Assembly (NCBI RefSeq): GCF_947387555.1
Contig: NZ_CANDNZ010000001.1
Location: 558,001 to 622,000 of the forward strand
Origin: Thalassomonas sp. RHCl1
Lineage (GTDB): Bacteria > Pseudomonadota > Gammaproteobacteria > Enterobacterales > Alteromonadaceae
DNA length: 64,000 nucleotides
Direction: 5' to 3'
Numbering within the stretch: the stretch's first letter is position 1; the number at the start of each line of letters is the position of its first letter. The notes under the pieces were generated by a model. That model did no database searches. It worked only from the letters and a program-made list of their open reading frames with translations, and was not told where the DNA came from. Made by a program: the position numbers and the translations under genes. Of the stretch, positions 18,270 to 27,965 are shown in pieces.

Positions 18270-21134
18270 GTGACCACGAGAATTTTACCTTCGCTTTCGT
18301 CAGATTTACAGCAATTACAGGAAAAATACTGGCAAACTTGTAGTGAGCAACAGCCGCAGCAACTGGATTTGCTGACAGAGAAGCAGCAGGAGGATTTTAA
18401 ACTTGCTGTTACCTTAAGTGAATTTATTCAAAGAAGTTTTCTGCAGGCTCCTGAGCTGGTGACGACACTTTTTACCAGCGGCAACATTTATGATGAGCAG
18501 ACGCCGGATTATCCTGCCCTGATTGACGCGCACTTAAGTGATTGTGACAGTGAAGAGAGCTTACATCGTTTGCTAAGACAAATCCGCCTGCAGCAAATGG
18601 TGAAAATTGCCTTTGCCGATCTGGTATTGGATCTCCCGCTTGAATTGTCATTGAAACGTTTATCCGCCCTGGCCGATGCCCTGATATTAGGCGCCCTTAA
18701 CTGGCTAACCGACTTTTGCCAGAACAAATGGGGCACGCCGCAAAACAGCCGGGGACAGGATTTGCCTTTACTGGTTTTTGGTATGGGCAAGCTCGGCGGC
18801 GAGGAGCTGAACTTTTCTTCCGATATCGATTTGATTTTTGCTTATCCCGAGTCGGGACAAACTTCAGGTTCGGGGCGCAGTATCGATAATCAGCAGTTTT
18901 TTACCCGCCTCGGGCAGAAACTCATTACCGCTTTGCATCAGCAAACCGCCGATGGTTTTGTCTACCGGGTCGATATGCGCCTGAGGCCATTTGGTGAAAG
19001 CGGGCCGCTGGTGATGACGTTTGATGCTATGGAGCATTATTACCAGGAACAGGGACGGGACTGGGAGCGCTATGCCATGCTGAAAGCCCGCTTGATCGGC
19101 TGCAGCGATTATCATGATGCCTTGACGGAATTGTTGCGGCCTTTTGTTTATCGCAGATATATAGACTTCAGTGTCTTTGACAGCCTGCGGCGCATGAAAA
19201 TGATGATAGTACAGGAAGTACGGCGCAAGAACCTGGTAAACAATATCAAGCTTGGCGCCGGCGGTATCCGGGAAATTGAATTTATCGTCCAGGTTTTCCA
19301 GTTGATCCGCGGCGGCAGGGAAAAGGAGTTGCAGCAGCGTCGCTTGCTGGTGGTTTTACCCGAGCTTGTTAAAGCGGGGGTATTGAAAGCGACCAGCAAA
19401 AAAGTACTCGAAGATGCCTATTTGTTTTTACGGCGCCTGGAGAATATTATCCAGGCGTTAGACGATAAGCAGACCCAAACCTTGCCTGACACATCGCTTG
19501 ACCAGCAAAGGCTATTAACGGTACTTAAGCTCGGTAGCTGGCAGCAATTGCTGGATACTTTGCAGCGTCATATGGAAGCCGTACATCTGGAGTTTAATGA
19601 TCTGATAGGTAAAGAAACCCCCAATCATCAAACCATAGACGAGCATTGGGTGACCTTGTGGCACAGCCAGTGGGAAGATGATGAAGCTATTGCCTGGATA
19701 AACCAGCTGGTGTCCGACTGGCCGGCAGAAAAGGTCTGGCAGACCTTAGCGCATTTTCGCCGGGATGTTTCCCGCCGCTCTTTGGGCAACCGCGGCCGCC
19801 AGGTGCTGGATAAGCTGGTGCCGTTATTATTGTGTCACCTGGAACGTCAGCACTGTGAAGATTATACCTTGGCCAGGGTGTTGCAGGTTTTTGAAAAAAT
19901 CATGACCCGCACCGCCTACCTGGAATTACTCTATGAAAATGAAGGCGCCTTTAAGCACCTGATCCGTTTGTGCACCGCCAGTTTATGGGTGACGGAATAT
20001 ATTGCCAAATACCCGCTGTTGCTCGATGAATTGATCGATCCCGAGTCTTTGCATAACCCGTTGCCGCTATCGGGTTACGCCCTTGAGCTTAGGGAGGTGA
20101 TGCTGCGTATCCCTGAAGAAGACCTCGAAGCCCAGATGGAAATGTTGCGCCAGTTTAAACAGGCGCAGCAATTACGCATTGCCGCCGCCGATATTGTCGG
20201 TATTTTACCTGTGACTAAGGTCAGCGATCACTTAACGGCACTGGCTGAAGCCATAATCGGCGAAGTGATCAACCTCGCCTGGCAGCAGGTATCTGTGCGT
20301 TTTGGTGTACCTGAGTCCTGCCTGGTTACCGGTGAAAAAGGTTTTGCGGTGATAGGTTATGGTAAGGCCGGCGGTATTGAACTTGGTTATGGCTCAGATC
20401 TGGATCTGGTGTTTATTCACGACAGTCAGGCGGATGAGCAAACCACCGGCGCGCGCCAGGTACCGGCTAATCAGTTTTATATGAAACTCGCCCAGCGCAT
20501 TATGCATATTTTTAATTCCAGGATGAGCAGCGGCATTTTATATGAATTGGATATGCGCTTGCGTCCGTCGGGCAATTCCGGGGTCTTGGTGGTGCATATC
20601 GATACCTTTGAGCATTACCTTAAAAACGATGCCTGGATCTGGGAGCACCAGGCACTGGTGCGCTCCCGTGCCGTATATGGCCATGATGGTATCCGCCGCC
20701 AGTTTGACGATATTAAACGTCAGGTATTGGCGGTTACCCGCTCGGATAAGCAGTTATCCGGTGAAGTCATCAGTATGCGCAATAAGATGCGCAATCATCT
20801 GGATAAATCTACCGCGGAGAAAATCGATATTAAGCAGGCCCCAGGCGGTCTGGTGGATATTGAATTTTTGGCCCAGTATCTGGTGCTGCTATTTAGCCAT
20901 GATTATCCGAAAATTGCCGATTATTCGGATAATATCCGGATTTTCGAACAGTTGCATAAGGCGGGGATTTTGGATCAAAGTCAGTCGCAACTGTTAATTA
21001 AAACCTATTGCCGGTTGAGGGACTTAGGACACAGGGCGGTGCTGCAAAACGAAGCTCAGCTGATCGGCAGGCAAGAGTTTGATATTTATGCGCCGGATAT
21101 TATTAAGCTCTGGCAGCGTTTCTTTGTCGAATAA
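18270..21134 (+). CDS. glnE: Bifunctional glutamine synthetase adenylyltransferase/deadenylyltransferase
   Basis: 954 residues. Two nucleotidyltransferase domains are plain: GMGKLGGEELNFSSDIDLIF (about 176-195, deadenylylating half) and GYGKAGGIELGYGSDLDLVF (about 695-714, adenylylating half), each with the DxD metal site and followed by a GlnE helical domain. The enzyme attaches and removes AMP on glutamine synthetase according to PII status. I chose the GTG at 18270 because GGAG lies 5 bases upstream; the ATG at 18252 has no ribosome site. It is monocistronic, ending at the terminator at 21155-21184. Confidence 0.96.
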   Translation: MTTRILPSLSSDLQQLQEKYWQTCSEQQPQQLDLLTEKQQEDFKLAVTLSEFIQRSFLQAPELVTTLFTSGNIYDEQTPDYPALIDAHLSDCDSEESLHRLLRQIRLQQMVKIAFADLVLDLPLELSLKRLSALADALILGALNWLTDFCQNKWGTPQNSRGQDLPLLVFGMGKLGGEELNFSSDIDLIFAYPESGQTSGSGRSIDNQQFFTRLGQKLITALHQQTADGFVYRVDMRLRPFGESGPLVMTFDAMEHYYQEQGRDWERYAMLKARLIGCSDYHDALTELLRPFVYRRYIDFSVFDSLRRMKMMIVQEVRRKNLVNNIKLGAGGIREIEFIVQVFQLIRGGREKELQQRRLLVVLPELVKAGVLKATSKKVLEDAYLFLRRLENIIQALDDKQTQTLPDTSLDQQRLLTVLKLGSWQQLLDTLQRHMEAVHLEFNDLIGKETPNHQTIDEHWVTLWHSQWEDDEAIAWINQLVSDWPAEKVWQTLAHFRRDVSRRSLGNRGRQVLDKLVPLLLCHLERQHCEDYTLARVLQVFEKIMTRTAYLELLYENEGAFKHLIRLCTASLWVTEYIAKYPLLLDELIDPESLHNPLPLSGYALELREVMLRIPEEDLEAQMEMLRQFKQAQQLRIAAADIVGILPVTKVSDHLTALAEAIIGEVINLAWQQVSVRFGVPESCLVTGEKGFAVIGYGKAGGIELGYGSDLDLVFIHDSQADEQTTGARQVPANQFYMKLAQRIMHIFNSRMSSGILYELDMRLRPSGNSGVLVVHIDTFEHYLKNDAWIWEHQALVRSRAVYGHDGIRRQFDDIKRQVLAVTRSDKQLSGEVISMRNKMRNHLDKSTAEKIDIKQAPGGLVDIEFLAQYLVLLFSHDYPKIADYSDNIRIFEQLHKAGILDQSQSQLLIKTYCRLRDLGHRAVLQNEAQLIGRQEFDIYAPDIIKLWQRFFVE

Positions 21135-21154
21135 AGAGTACTGGGATAGGTTAT

Positions 21155-21184
21155 CAAAAACCGGTTAATTGTAGCCGGTTTTTG
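21155..21184. terminator. Bidirectional terminator between glnE and the TcpQ-like gene
   Basis: CAAAAACCGG (21155-21164) and CCGGTTTTTG (21175-21184), a 10-bp stem with a 10-nt loop. A/T-runs are built into the stem, so it can serve both converging genes. Confidence 0.8.
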
Positions 21185-21860
21185 ATTTTAGCAAAGTACA
21201 CTGCTTCTTAATGTAATCGGTTGGCAGGTCGATGAGCACCAGGGTACGGTGACGGTAACAGAAAAAGGTGGAAACGCCGTTTTCAAAGTGTCCTTCCACG
21301 CCTTTGCCCAGTTGGTAGGCGGTATCGATAATGTTTTTATTGATGCGGAAGGGGTCTTTTACCAAGAAGTCGCGGTTAAGCCACCAGATCACTTGCAGGC
21401 CGTTATCTTCGGCATATTCGGATAATTTCTGAAACACAGTTTGTCCTACCCGAAACGGGCGGGATTCCTTGTCTCCCTGCCAGTTGGCCCTTAGCGGTCG
21501 GGTAACCAGGCGTCTGGCCTCAAGCAGTTTGTCGATATCTCCCTTGGGCTCAGGCAAAAAAACCACGTGATTTTTTATTCTCGGTCCTTTTTTGCCTAAG
21601 TCTGAATTGATGCTGGCATAAAAGCGGGACAGGCCCTCGGCGGCGGCATTGGTGGATTCTTTATTCACCGCCCGGGCTGTAGGTTTGATTGTGGTGTCCT
21701 TTAGCCCGGTGGTTTTTTTGGGTTGAACCGGCAGTTCTATTTCTGCAACTTCGCCGCCTTTATTTGAGGGGGAGAATACAAGCTCTTGATTTTTAAGCAA
21801 AAATGTGGCGAGCGAGATTAATATCAAGCCAAAAATAATTTTAGGAAGCCAGAATTTCAT
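21165..21860 (-). CDS. TcpQ-like (pilus-biosynthesis type) envelope protein
   Basis: 231 residues with an N-terminal membrane anchor (about 5-23), a Lys/Thr-rich linker (30-95) and a C-terminal domain (about 135-228) resembling the TcpQ/PilL-type C-terminal domain: RPLRANWQGD, FQKLSEYAEDNGLQVIWWLN, DFLVKDPFRINKNII, CYRHRTLVLID. Such domains act in secretin or pilus complexes on the periplasmic side. No pilus operon is visible here, so the partner is unknown. It lies 63 bp after the LpxL-type gene on the same strand. The family call is by motif only. Confidence 0.6.
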   Translation of the reverse strand: MKFWLPKIIFGLILISLATFLLKNQELVFSPSNKGGEVAEIELPVQPKKTTGLKDTTIKPTARAVNKESTNAAAEGLSRFYASINSDLGKKGPRIKNHVVFLPEPKGDIDKLLEARRLVTRPLRANWQGDKESRPFRVGQTVFQKLSEYAEDNGLQVIWWLNRDFLVKDPFRINKNIIDTAYQLGKGVEGHFENGVSTFFCYRHRTLVLIDLPTDYIKKQCTLLKSKTGYN

Positions 21861-21923
21861 TGCTTAATTGATTCCCACAGATAACAAAATTGTTAACGAT
21901 ACTTATACCATACTTAAAGTTTA

Positions 21924-22862
21924 CTATTTATACAATGATGGATCGTCAGTATTTGGCCGGGTTTTAAAGCGGCGATGCAGCCACATATACTGTTCCGGCT
22001 TGCGGGAGATGGCTTTTTCCAGCTCCTGATTGACCCGGATCAGATCCTGCTCGTCATTCTGGCTCGGGAAGTTCTCCAGCGGCGGCATAACTTCTATGGT
22101 GTAACCGCTGCCGTCGTCATTTCGGGTCGGGATGATCATCATAGACTTGGTATTTTTCTTTCTGGCAAAAATTAACGTGCCTGTGGTGGTGGCGGCATCT
22201 TTAACGCCAAAAAAGGGCACAAACAGGCTGCGGTTGCGGCCGTAGTCCTGATCCGGTAAATATACGCATGCTTCGCCATCGCCAAGGGCTTTAAGCAGGC
22301 CTTTGACGTCTTTTTTGCCCAACATATATTTGTTGGAGCGTCCGCGGCCGCGAAATTGGAAGTATTCCATTAGCTGGTTATTGTGGGGACGGTAAAAGAC
22401 CACCATAGGGTTAGTGTAGCCGATGCCGCGGCAGTTGATTTCGGCGCTCAGGTAATGCATGGCAAGCAGTAATACCCCGTTTCCATTTTCCTGGGCTGTT
22501 TTGATGTGCTCCAGGCCTTTGACTTTTACTTTGCGTTTTACCCGCCAATCCGGCCACCACCAGCCCATGCCGGTTTCAAGCAGGGCGATGCCGGTATTTT
22601 CAAAGTTTTTCTTGAGCATGGTTAATTGTTCGGCTTCAGGCATCTCGGGAAAACATAACTGGATGTTTCTCAGTGCCACTTTTTTTCGGCTTGAGCCGAC
22701 TTTATAGAGCAGCCTGCCGATCATTTTGCCCAGCCCTAATTGCCATTTATAGGGCAACCAGGAGATGCTGTATAAAATAAAAACCCCTAACCAGGTGAGC
22801 CAGTATTTGGGTAACAGGAAGGATAATTTAAAATTTGGCTGTAAAACTTTATTTTTGCTCAC
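21924..22862 (-). CDS. lpxL: Lipid A biosynthesis acyltransferase, LpxL/LpxM family
   Basis: 312 residues. It has an N-terminal membrane helix (about 22-40) and the LABLAT acyltransferase pattern: the catalytic HX4E motif as HYLSAE (about 137-142), VVFYRPHNNQLMEYF (about 155-169), YLPDQDYGRNRSLFVPFFG (about 205-224) and PEQYMWLHRRFKTRP (about 288-302). It transfers a secondary acyl chain to Kdo2-lipid IVA at the inner membrane. Whether it is the lauroyl (LpxL) or myristoyl (LpxM) type cannot be told from sequence alone. It is divergent from hldE, another lipopolysaccharide gene. Confidence 0.85.
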   Translation of the reverse strand: MSKNKVLQPNFKLSFLLPKYWLTWLGVFILYSISWLPYKWQLGLGKMIGRLLYKVGSSRKKVALRNIQLCFPEMPEAEQLTMLKKNFENTGIALLETGMGWWWPDWRVKRKVKVKGLEHIKTAQENGNGVLLLAMHYLSAEINCRGIGYTNPMVVFYRPHNNQLMEYFQFRGRGRSNKYMLGKKDVKGLLKALGDGEACVYLPDQDYGRNRSLFVPFFGVKDAATTTGTLIFARKKNTKSMMIIPTRNDDGSGYTIEVMPPLENFPSQNDEQDLIRVNQELEKAISRKPEQYMWLHRRFKTRPNTDDPSLYK

Positions 22863-22931
22863 TAGATGGTATCAACTCATTGAATTTCATATGCTACACT
22901 AGTCGCCATTATATCTGTTAAGAGACTCAGG

Positions 22932-24359
22932 ATGAAAGTAGATATTCCCGCTTTTAATCAGGCCAGCGTTTTAGTCGTTGGCGATATTATGCTTGATCGT
23001 TATTGGTACGGCCCGACACAGCGTATTTCTCCGGAAGCGCCTGTACCTGTGGTTAAGATAAATAACAATGATGAAAGACCCGGCGGCGCCGGTAATGTTG
23101 CCCTTAACCTTGCCTCACTCGGCGGCAAAGTCACGCTGGCTGGCATTACCGGAGAAGATGAAGCCGCACAGACATTAAAGACCCATTTGCAGGCCATGGA
23201 TATTCAGTGCAGTTTTAGCCAGCACCAGCAGGTGCCGACCATTACTAAACTCAGGGTATTGAGCCGGAATCAGCAGCTGATCCGCCTTGATTTTGAAGAG
23301 TCCCTGGACAAGATAGATAAAAGCAGTTTGCGGGCGGAAGTGGCTAAGCAGCTGCCTCAGCACGATTTATTATTGTTATCCGACTATAACAAGGGCACCT
23401 TGTCCGATGTCCAGGCGCTGATCCGCCAGGCGAAGGAGCATAAGGTGCCGGTACTGGTGGATCCTAAAGGGGAAGATTTTTCCCGTTACCGCGGTGCGAC
23501 TATGCTGACCCCGAATATGTCGGAGTTTGAAGCCGTTGTCGGCCCCTGTGACAGCGAAGCTGAGCTGGTGGCTAAAGGGCAGAAGTTACTGACCGAACTT
23601 GATCTTCAGGCCCTGCTGGTGACCCGCAGTGAGCACGGTATGACCTTGCTAAGAAAAGATCAGCAGGAGTTTCATTTACCGACCCAGGCAAAAGAGGTTT
23701 TTGACGTTACCGGTGCCGGGGATACGGTTATTGCCACGCTGGCATTGGCGGTTGCCGCCGGCGCTACCTTTACCCAGGCGAGTGCGCTGGCAAATACCGC
23801 CGCCGGTATTGTTGTCGGCAAGCTGGGCACATCGACCGTCAGCGAAGCGGAATTATTAACCGAGCTTGATCATGTTCAGGAAAGCGGTTTTGGCGTGCTG
23901 AGCGAAGAACAGCTGAAGATTGCCGTGGAGGCGGCCAACGGACGCGGTGAAAAAATAGTGATGACCAATGGCTGTTTCGATATTTTACATGCCGGTCACG
24001 TCTCCTACCTGGAAAATGCCCGAAAACTGGGAGACAGGTTAATTGTCGCCGTTAATGATGATGCTTCGGTCACCCGTTTGAAAGGTCCGGGTCGCCCGGT
24101 CAATGTTGCCGACAGGAGAATGGCGGTGCTGGCAGGTTTGGCTGCGGTAGACTGGGTGGTGAGCTTTAGCGAAGATACGCCGCAACGCCTTATCGGCAAT
24201 ATATTACCGGACTTGCTGGTTAAAGGCGGTGATTACCAGGTAGAAGATATTGCCGGTGGCCAGGAAGTCATCGCTGCCGGAGGAGAGGTGAAAGTACTGA
24301 ACTTTGAGGCGGGTATATCTACCACGGAAATTATCAATACCATACGTTTGGAAGATTAA
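22932..24359 (+). CDS. hldE: Bifunctional heptose 7-phosphate kinase / heptose 1-phosphate adenylyltransferase
   Basis: 475 residues. The N-terminal ribokinase-type domain (1-320) shows [27 protein letters not shown] and the catalytic [16 protein letters not shown]. The C-terminal cytidylyltransferase-like domain (345-475) shows [20 protein letters not shown], with the HxGH nucleotide-binding motif. It makes ADP-activated heptose for the lipopolysaccharide inner core. A clean ATG follows a GACTCAGG ribosome-site-like stretch. It is monocistronic, ending at the terminator at 24409-24448. Confidence 0.97.
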   Translation: MKVDIPAFNQASVLVVGDIMLDRYWYGPTQRISPEAPVPVVKINNNDERPGGAGNVALNLASLGGKVTLAGITGEDEAAQTLKTHLQAMDIQCSFSQHQQVPTITKLRVLSRNQQLIRLDFEESLDKIDKSSLRAEVAKQLPQHDLLLLSDYNKGTLSDVQALIRQAKEHKVPVLVDPKGEDFSRYRGATMLTPNMSEFEAVVGPCDSEAELVAKGQKLLTELDLQALLVTRSEHGMTLLRKDQQEFHLPTQAKEVFDVTGAGDTVIATLALAVAAGATFTQASALANTAAGIVVGKLGTSTVSEAELLTELDHVQESGFGVLSEEQLKIAVEAANGRGEKIVMTNGCFDILHAGHVSYLENARKLGDRLIVAVNDDASVTRLKGPGRPVNVADRRMAVLAGLAAVDWVVSFSEDTPQRLIGNILPDLLVKGGDYQVEDIAGGQEVIAAGGEVKVLNFEAGISTTEIINTIRLED

Positions 24360-24408
24360 CGTTCCCGGGCTTTTGGCAAGGCAAAAGCTTGCTTTGTCAT
24401 TAACTTTC

Positions 24409-24448
24409 GAACATAAAAAAACCGACTGGCGTCGGTTTTTTTATGTTC
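24409..24448. terminator. Strong bidirectional terminator between hldE and tolC
   Basis: An 18-bp perfect stem (24409-24426 with 24431-24448) has a 4-nt loop TGGC. The GC core ACCGAC/GTCGGT is flanked by A7 and T7, serving both converging genes. Confidence 0.9.
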
Positions 24449-24454
24449 AGGAAT

Positions 24455-24500
24455 TATGGTATGTCACGCTTACATGGATGTGAAAGAGTGACGATACCCA
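24455..24500 (+). repeat. Degenerate single copy of the 52-bp repeat family
   Basis: ATGGTATGTCACGCTTACAT then GGATGTGAAAGAGTGAC aligns over about 45 bases with the unit of the tandem array at 40343-40498 (ATGGTATGACGCGTTCACAC, GGATGTGTCAGAGCGAC). It lies just after the hldE/tolC terminator. Confidence 0.65.
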
Positions 24501-24512
24501 GGTGTCCGGCGA

Positions 24513-25835
24513 TTATTTAGCCGCCATCAAACCTTTGTTGATATCATTGATATCCTGCTCGGTAATGGTGCCGCCGGCGCGTTTGAGGTTTAATACGCTT
24601 TGGATATAGTTGTAACGTGTCGTAGACAGGTTACGCTTGGCATCATAAAGGTTACGGGTACTGTTAAGTACGTCAACTATGGTCCGGGTACCCACTTCAA
24701 AACCGGCTTCGGTTGCTTCCAAGGCTTTTTGCGCACTGACAAGAGCCTGTTCAAGCGACTTAATCGCAGAAATCGCCGCGATCACTGTGTTATAGGCATT
24801 ACGGGTATCCTGTACTACGCCGCGATGAACCGAGGCCAGATCCTGGCTGGCAGCAACGTAGCTGTGTTGCGCCCTGCGGACACTGCTGGAAGTTGCACCA
24901 CCGGAATAAATAGGTACCGACAGGGTAATGCCGACAGAATGACTGTCGATATACGGTCCGCTGATATCATTGACTTCGGATTTGGCATTTGAATAGTTGC
25001 CGTTAAAGTCTAACGTTGGCAAGTGACCGGCATTGGCGATACTGATATCTTCTTTGGCAATATCTACCGCGATTTTCTGGGCGATTAAATCCAGGCTTTT
25101 TGCTTCTGCGGTTTGCTGCCATGCATTGGCGCTATCCGGCAGCGGACGGCTGGTGCTGAAACGTTCGGTGTTCAATACGCTGATGTTTTTCGGGTAAACA
25201 TTAGTGATCACCCTAAGGGCTTCTTCAGCGGTATAGATATTGTTTTCGGCGCGAATTTCACTGGTTACCGCGTTATCATATTGTGCCTGGGCTTCGTGTA
25301 CATCGGTGATCGCGGTTAAACCCACGGAAAACCTTTGCTTGGTTTGCTCTAACTGGCGCTCAATGGCGATTTTTTCCGCGGTGGCAAATTCCAAATCGTC
25401 CTTGGCACTGAGCAGGTTAAAATAGGCCTGGGTAACACGGACAATCAAATCTTGCTTGGCTACCTGATAGTTTAAATCGCTGCGGTGTGCAGATTTTTTC
25501 GAGCTGTCTAAACGTAACCAGGAATCGTGGTGATAAAGTTCCATGCTCAGTGTGGCGCCGTAGCTGGTGCTTTCACTTTGGCTGTGGGTGGTTTCGTCAT
25601 CGGACTCTGTTTGCCCGTCGGTAAAGCTGCCGCTGGCAGATAATTTAGGCAATAAGGTGGCGCGGGCCAGTTCGATATCTTCTTTGGCGATGTTATATTG
25701 TGCCGCCGCCTTCAATACTACCGGATCATTCTCCAAAGCTTGCTGATAGACAGTTAACAGGTCATCAGCTAATACATTGGTGCTGCTTGCCGCACAAGCT
25801 AAGCCAATAAGTAAGGAGGTAATTGTTTTTTTCAT
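24513..25835 (-). CDS. tolC: TolC family outer-membrane efflux channel protein
   Basis: 440 residues from the ATG at 25835. A TTG two codons upstream (25841) has better spacing to AAGGA, so the start is uncertain by two codons. It has a signal peptide (to about residue 23, VLA|DD), then the two-fold repeated helix-strand-helix TolC pattern (for example LLTVYQQALENDPVVLKAAA, AQAQYDNAVTSEIRAENNIY, ALEATEAGFEVGTRTIVDVL). It forms the trimeric outer-membrane tunnel for type I secretion and multidrug efflux. It is divergent from nudF exactly as in E. coli. No efflux pump gene is adjacent. Confidence 0.93.
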   Translation of the reverse strand: MKKTITSLLIGLACAASSTNVLADDLLTVYQQALENDPVVLKAAAQYNIAKEDIELARATLLPKLSASGSFTDGQTESDDETTHSQSESTSYGATLSMELYHHDSWLRLDSSKKSAHRSDLNYQVAKQDLIVRVTQAYFNLLSAKDDLEFATAEKIAIERQLEQTKQRFSVGLTAITDVHEAQAQYDNAVTSEIRAENNIYTAEEALRVITNVYPKNISVLNTERFSTSRPLPDSANAWQQTAEAKSLDLIAQKIAVDIAKEDISIANAGHLPTLDFNGNYSNAKSEVNDISGPYIDSHSVGITLSVPIYSGGATSSSVRRAQHSYVAASQDLASVHRGVVQDTRNAYNTVIAAISAIKSLEQALVSAQKALEATEAGFEVGTRTIVDVLNSTRNLYDAKRNLSTTRYNYIQSVLNLKRAGGTITEQDINDINKGLMAAK

Positions 25836-25984
25836 GCGCAAGCAATTCCTTTAGTGAAAATTTTTTCTATTATTTTATGGCGCACTATCCTACTAGGCTT
25901 TTCAAATTAGCCAAATAAAATAAGTGTTTACCTGTGTATACTAGTGTAACAAAATATTATCGCGAATTCTTTCCCTTTGTGAGC

Positions 25985-26635
25985 ATGAAAATGAAAACAA
26001 ATATTAGCCCAGAAAAAAGAGAACAGTTTAGCTCAGAAGACGTTATTGAACATGCAAAAGAAACCAAATACCAGGGTTTTTTCAAGATAAATGAATATCA
26101 TGTCAGTCACAGGTTGTTCAACGGCGGTTTTAGCAAGACTTTAACCCGGGAGGTTTTTGAACGTGGCGATGCCGTTGTTCTACTGCCCTATGATCCCGTC
26201 AATGATAGCGTGGTGTTGCTGGAGCAATTTCGGCCAGGGGTTTTGCGCAGCGGCGAATCCCCCTGGTTGCTGGAATTTGTTGCCGGGATGTTTGGTGAAG
26301 GAGAAAGTGCCGCAGAGGTTGCCGTTCGTGAAGCAAAAGAAGAAGCTGATCTGGACATTAAAGCGGCCGAGCTGGTTCCTGTACTGAAATACTTCTCCAG
26401 TCCCGGCGGTATGAGTGAGTATATCCACCTTTATGCCGCCAGGGTAAACAGCGCCAATGTCGGCGGTGTATATGGCCTGGAGGAGGAAGGGGAAGATATC
26501 CGGGTGCATGTTTTTCCCCGGGCTCAGGCGTTGCAGTTGCTGGAAAACGGCAAAATTAGCAACGCTGCGACTATAATTGGGTTACAATGGCTAGCGCTTA
26601 ACTACCAAAAACTTCAAACTTCGTGGCAAACCTGA
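25985..26635 (+). CDS. nudF: ADP-ribose pyrophosphatase (Nudix)
   Basis: 216 residues from the ATG at 25985; another in-frame ATG at 25991 is equally possible, and a distant TTG/ATG extension is unlikely. The Nudix box runs G-x5-E-x7-REAKEEADL (about residues 95-117), with Asp where most family members have Gly. The N-terminal HRLFNGGFSKTLTREVFERG and PWLLEFVAGMF segments match NudF. It hydrolyses ADP-ribose to AMP and ribose 5-phosphate. It is the first gene of nudF-yqiB-cpdA-yqiA-parE, and its TGA overlaps the next ATG. Confidence 0.93.
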   Translation: MKMKTNISPEKREQFSSEDVIEHAKETKYQGFFKINEYHVSHRLFNGGFSKTLTREVFERGDAVVLLPYDPVNDSVVLLEQFRPGVLRSGESPWLLEFVAGMFGEGESAAEVAVREAKEEADLDIKAAELVPVLKYFSSPGGMSEYIHLYAARVNSANVGGVYGLEEEGEDIRVHVFPRAQALQLLENGKISNAATIIGLQWLALNYQKLQTSWQT

Positions 26636-27120
26636 TGACAAGAGCATTTGAAAGCAGTAACGACAATCACATCAGCGGCCGGGCCAGGTACCAACCTCGC
26701 TTGTCGGTGTTGATGAACTTGTGTGAAACCAACTATATGATGTTGTTGAAACTGCTGGCGGATAAAGAGCAGGCGGGAGAGCAAAGGTGCTTTTTTATCT
26801 CAGATTTTATCTCTTATTCGGTGACTGTCGATGAGGTGACCCGTTATACCAGTTTGATCACTATTGCCCAGGATGCCCATATTACCGGCTGTGATCTGGC
26901 CAAGTTATTGCGCCCGAGTATGTCGATACGTTTATACCATGATGCCCGCATGGCGGAAGTAATTTCCAGCCAGGATGTTTATCAGGTGAAACCCAGGTAT
27001 GACTACCCCAATGAAAATATGCACCAGCCGGATGAGAAGCAGCAAATTAATTTGTTTTTAAACGAATGGCTGCAACTGTGCCTGCAATTGGGGCAGGTTA
27101 ATGTACCGCTGTTTACTTAG
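26635..27120 (+). CDS. yqiB: DUF1249 family protein YqiB
   Basis: 161 residues. The ATG at 26635 overlaps the nudF stop (TGATG), which fixes the start better than the upstream GTG at 26623. Conserved features of YqiB are the early RYQPRLSVLMNLCETNYMML segment and the late RLYHDARMAEVIS. Function unknown; it is always in this operon between nudF and cpdA in related bacteria. Confidence 0.9.
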   Translation: MTRAFESSNDNHISGRARYQPRLSVLMNLCETNYMMLLKLLADKEQAGEQRCFFISDFISYSVTVDEVTRYTSLITIAQDAHITGCDLAKLLRPSMSIRLYHDARMAEVISSQDVYQVKPRYDYPNENMHQPDEKQQINLFLNEWLQLCLQLGQVNVPLFT

Positions 27121-27197
27121 CTCTTGCTTGTTGTCAGGTGAGTAAACGTTCACCTTCTGTTTCCTGAATTCTTTCAATTGACCCGGAGTTTAAAGAC

Positions 27198-27965
27198 TTG
27201 TCCTCTTCTGTCATCACCTTGGCGCAAATCAGTGATTGCCATTTATTTGCCGATAAAAGCGCCCTGCATTGCGGGGTAAATGTTTATGAGAACCTGCAGC
27301 GGGTATTGAGTGAACTCAGTAATAATCACCCCCTGGATTACCTGGTTTTTACCGGGGATTTGAGCCAGGATCACAGTGAACTTTCTTACCGGCATTTTGC
27401 CGAACTGGTACGTCAGGCAAATTTAAAAATACCGGTTTATTTTTTGCCGGGTAATCATGATGATGAGGAGCTGTTAAACAGGTTTTTAATCCCTCCTTAT
27501 TTTCATCCGGCCAAGGTAATTGAACATTCAAACTGGCAGGTATGCTTATTAAGCAGCAAAGGGGATACCCCGGCAGGTTACCTTTCCGAGCAAAGCCTGC
27601 AGCAGTTCAAGCAAGCGGTTAACCCGGATAAGTCACAGCTGATTTTTATGCATCATCATCCGGTTGCTGTCGGCTATTTCATTGACCGCCATGGTTTAAC
27701 CAATGCGGAAGAATTCTGGCAGCTAACGGAAAATTTCCCTTCGATGAAAGCCGTTGCCTGCGGCCATGTGCACAGAGGTTTGACACTTTCACCTGAAAAC
27801 AGCGGTTATCCGCTTGTTGTCCATACTTGTCCGGCGACCTCAATACAGTTTGATCCCGATTGTGAAACCGTGAGCGCCCTGGCACAAGGTCCGGGCTACA
27901 GGCTTTTTACCCTGAACGAAGATACAAGTATAAATACCCAAGTGAATTATCTGGAACTCCCTTGA
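27198..27965 (+). CDS. cpdA: 3',5'-cyclic AMP phosphodiesterase
   Basis: 255 residues with a TTG start and CGGAG about 10 bases upstream. It is a calcineurin-like metallophosphoesterase with the full set of metal ligands: ISDCHL (D/H, about 10-15), FTGDLSQD (about 50), LPGNHDDEE (about 84), FMHHHPV (about 151) and ACGHVHRG (about 188). It hydrolyses cAMP and so dampens CRP signalling. Its stop overlaps the yqiA start (TTGA). Confidence 0.93.
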   Translation: MSSSVITLAQISDCHLFADKSALHCGVNVYENLQRVLSELSNNHPLDYLVFTGDLSQDHSELSYRHFAELVRQANLKIPVYFLPGNHDDEELLNRFLIPPYFHPAKVIEHSNWQVCLLSSKGDTPAGYLSEQSLQQFKQAVNPDKSQLIFMHHHPVAVGYFIDRHGLTNAEEFWQLTENFPSMKAVACGHVHRGLTLSPENSGYPLVVHTCPATSIQFDPDCETVSALAQGPGYRLFTLNEDTSINTQVNYLELP

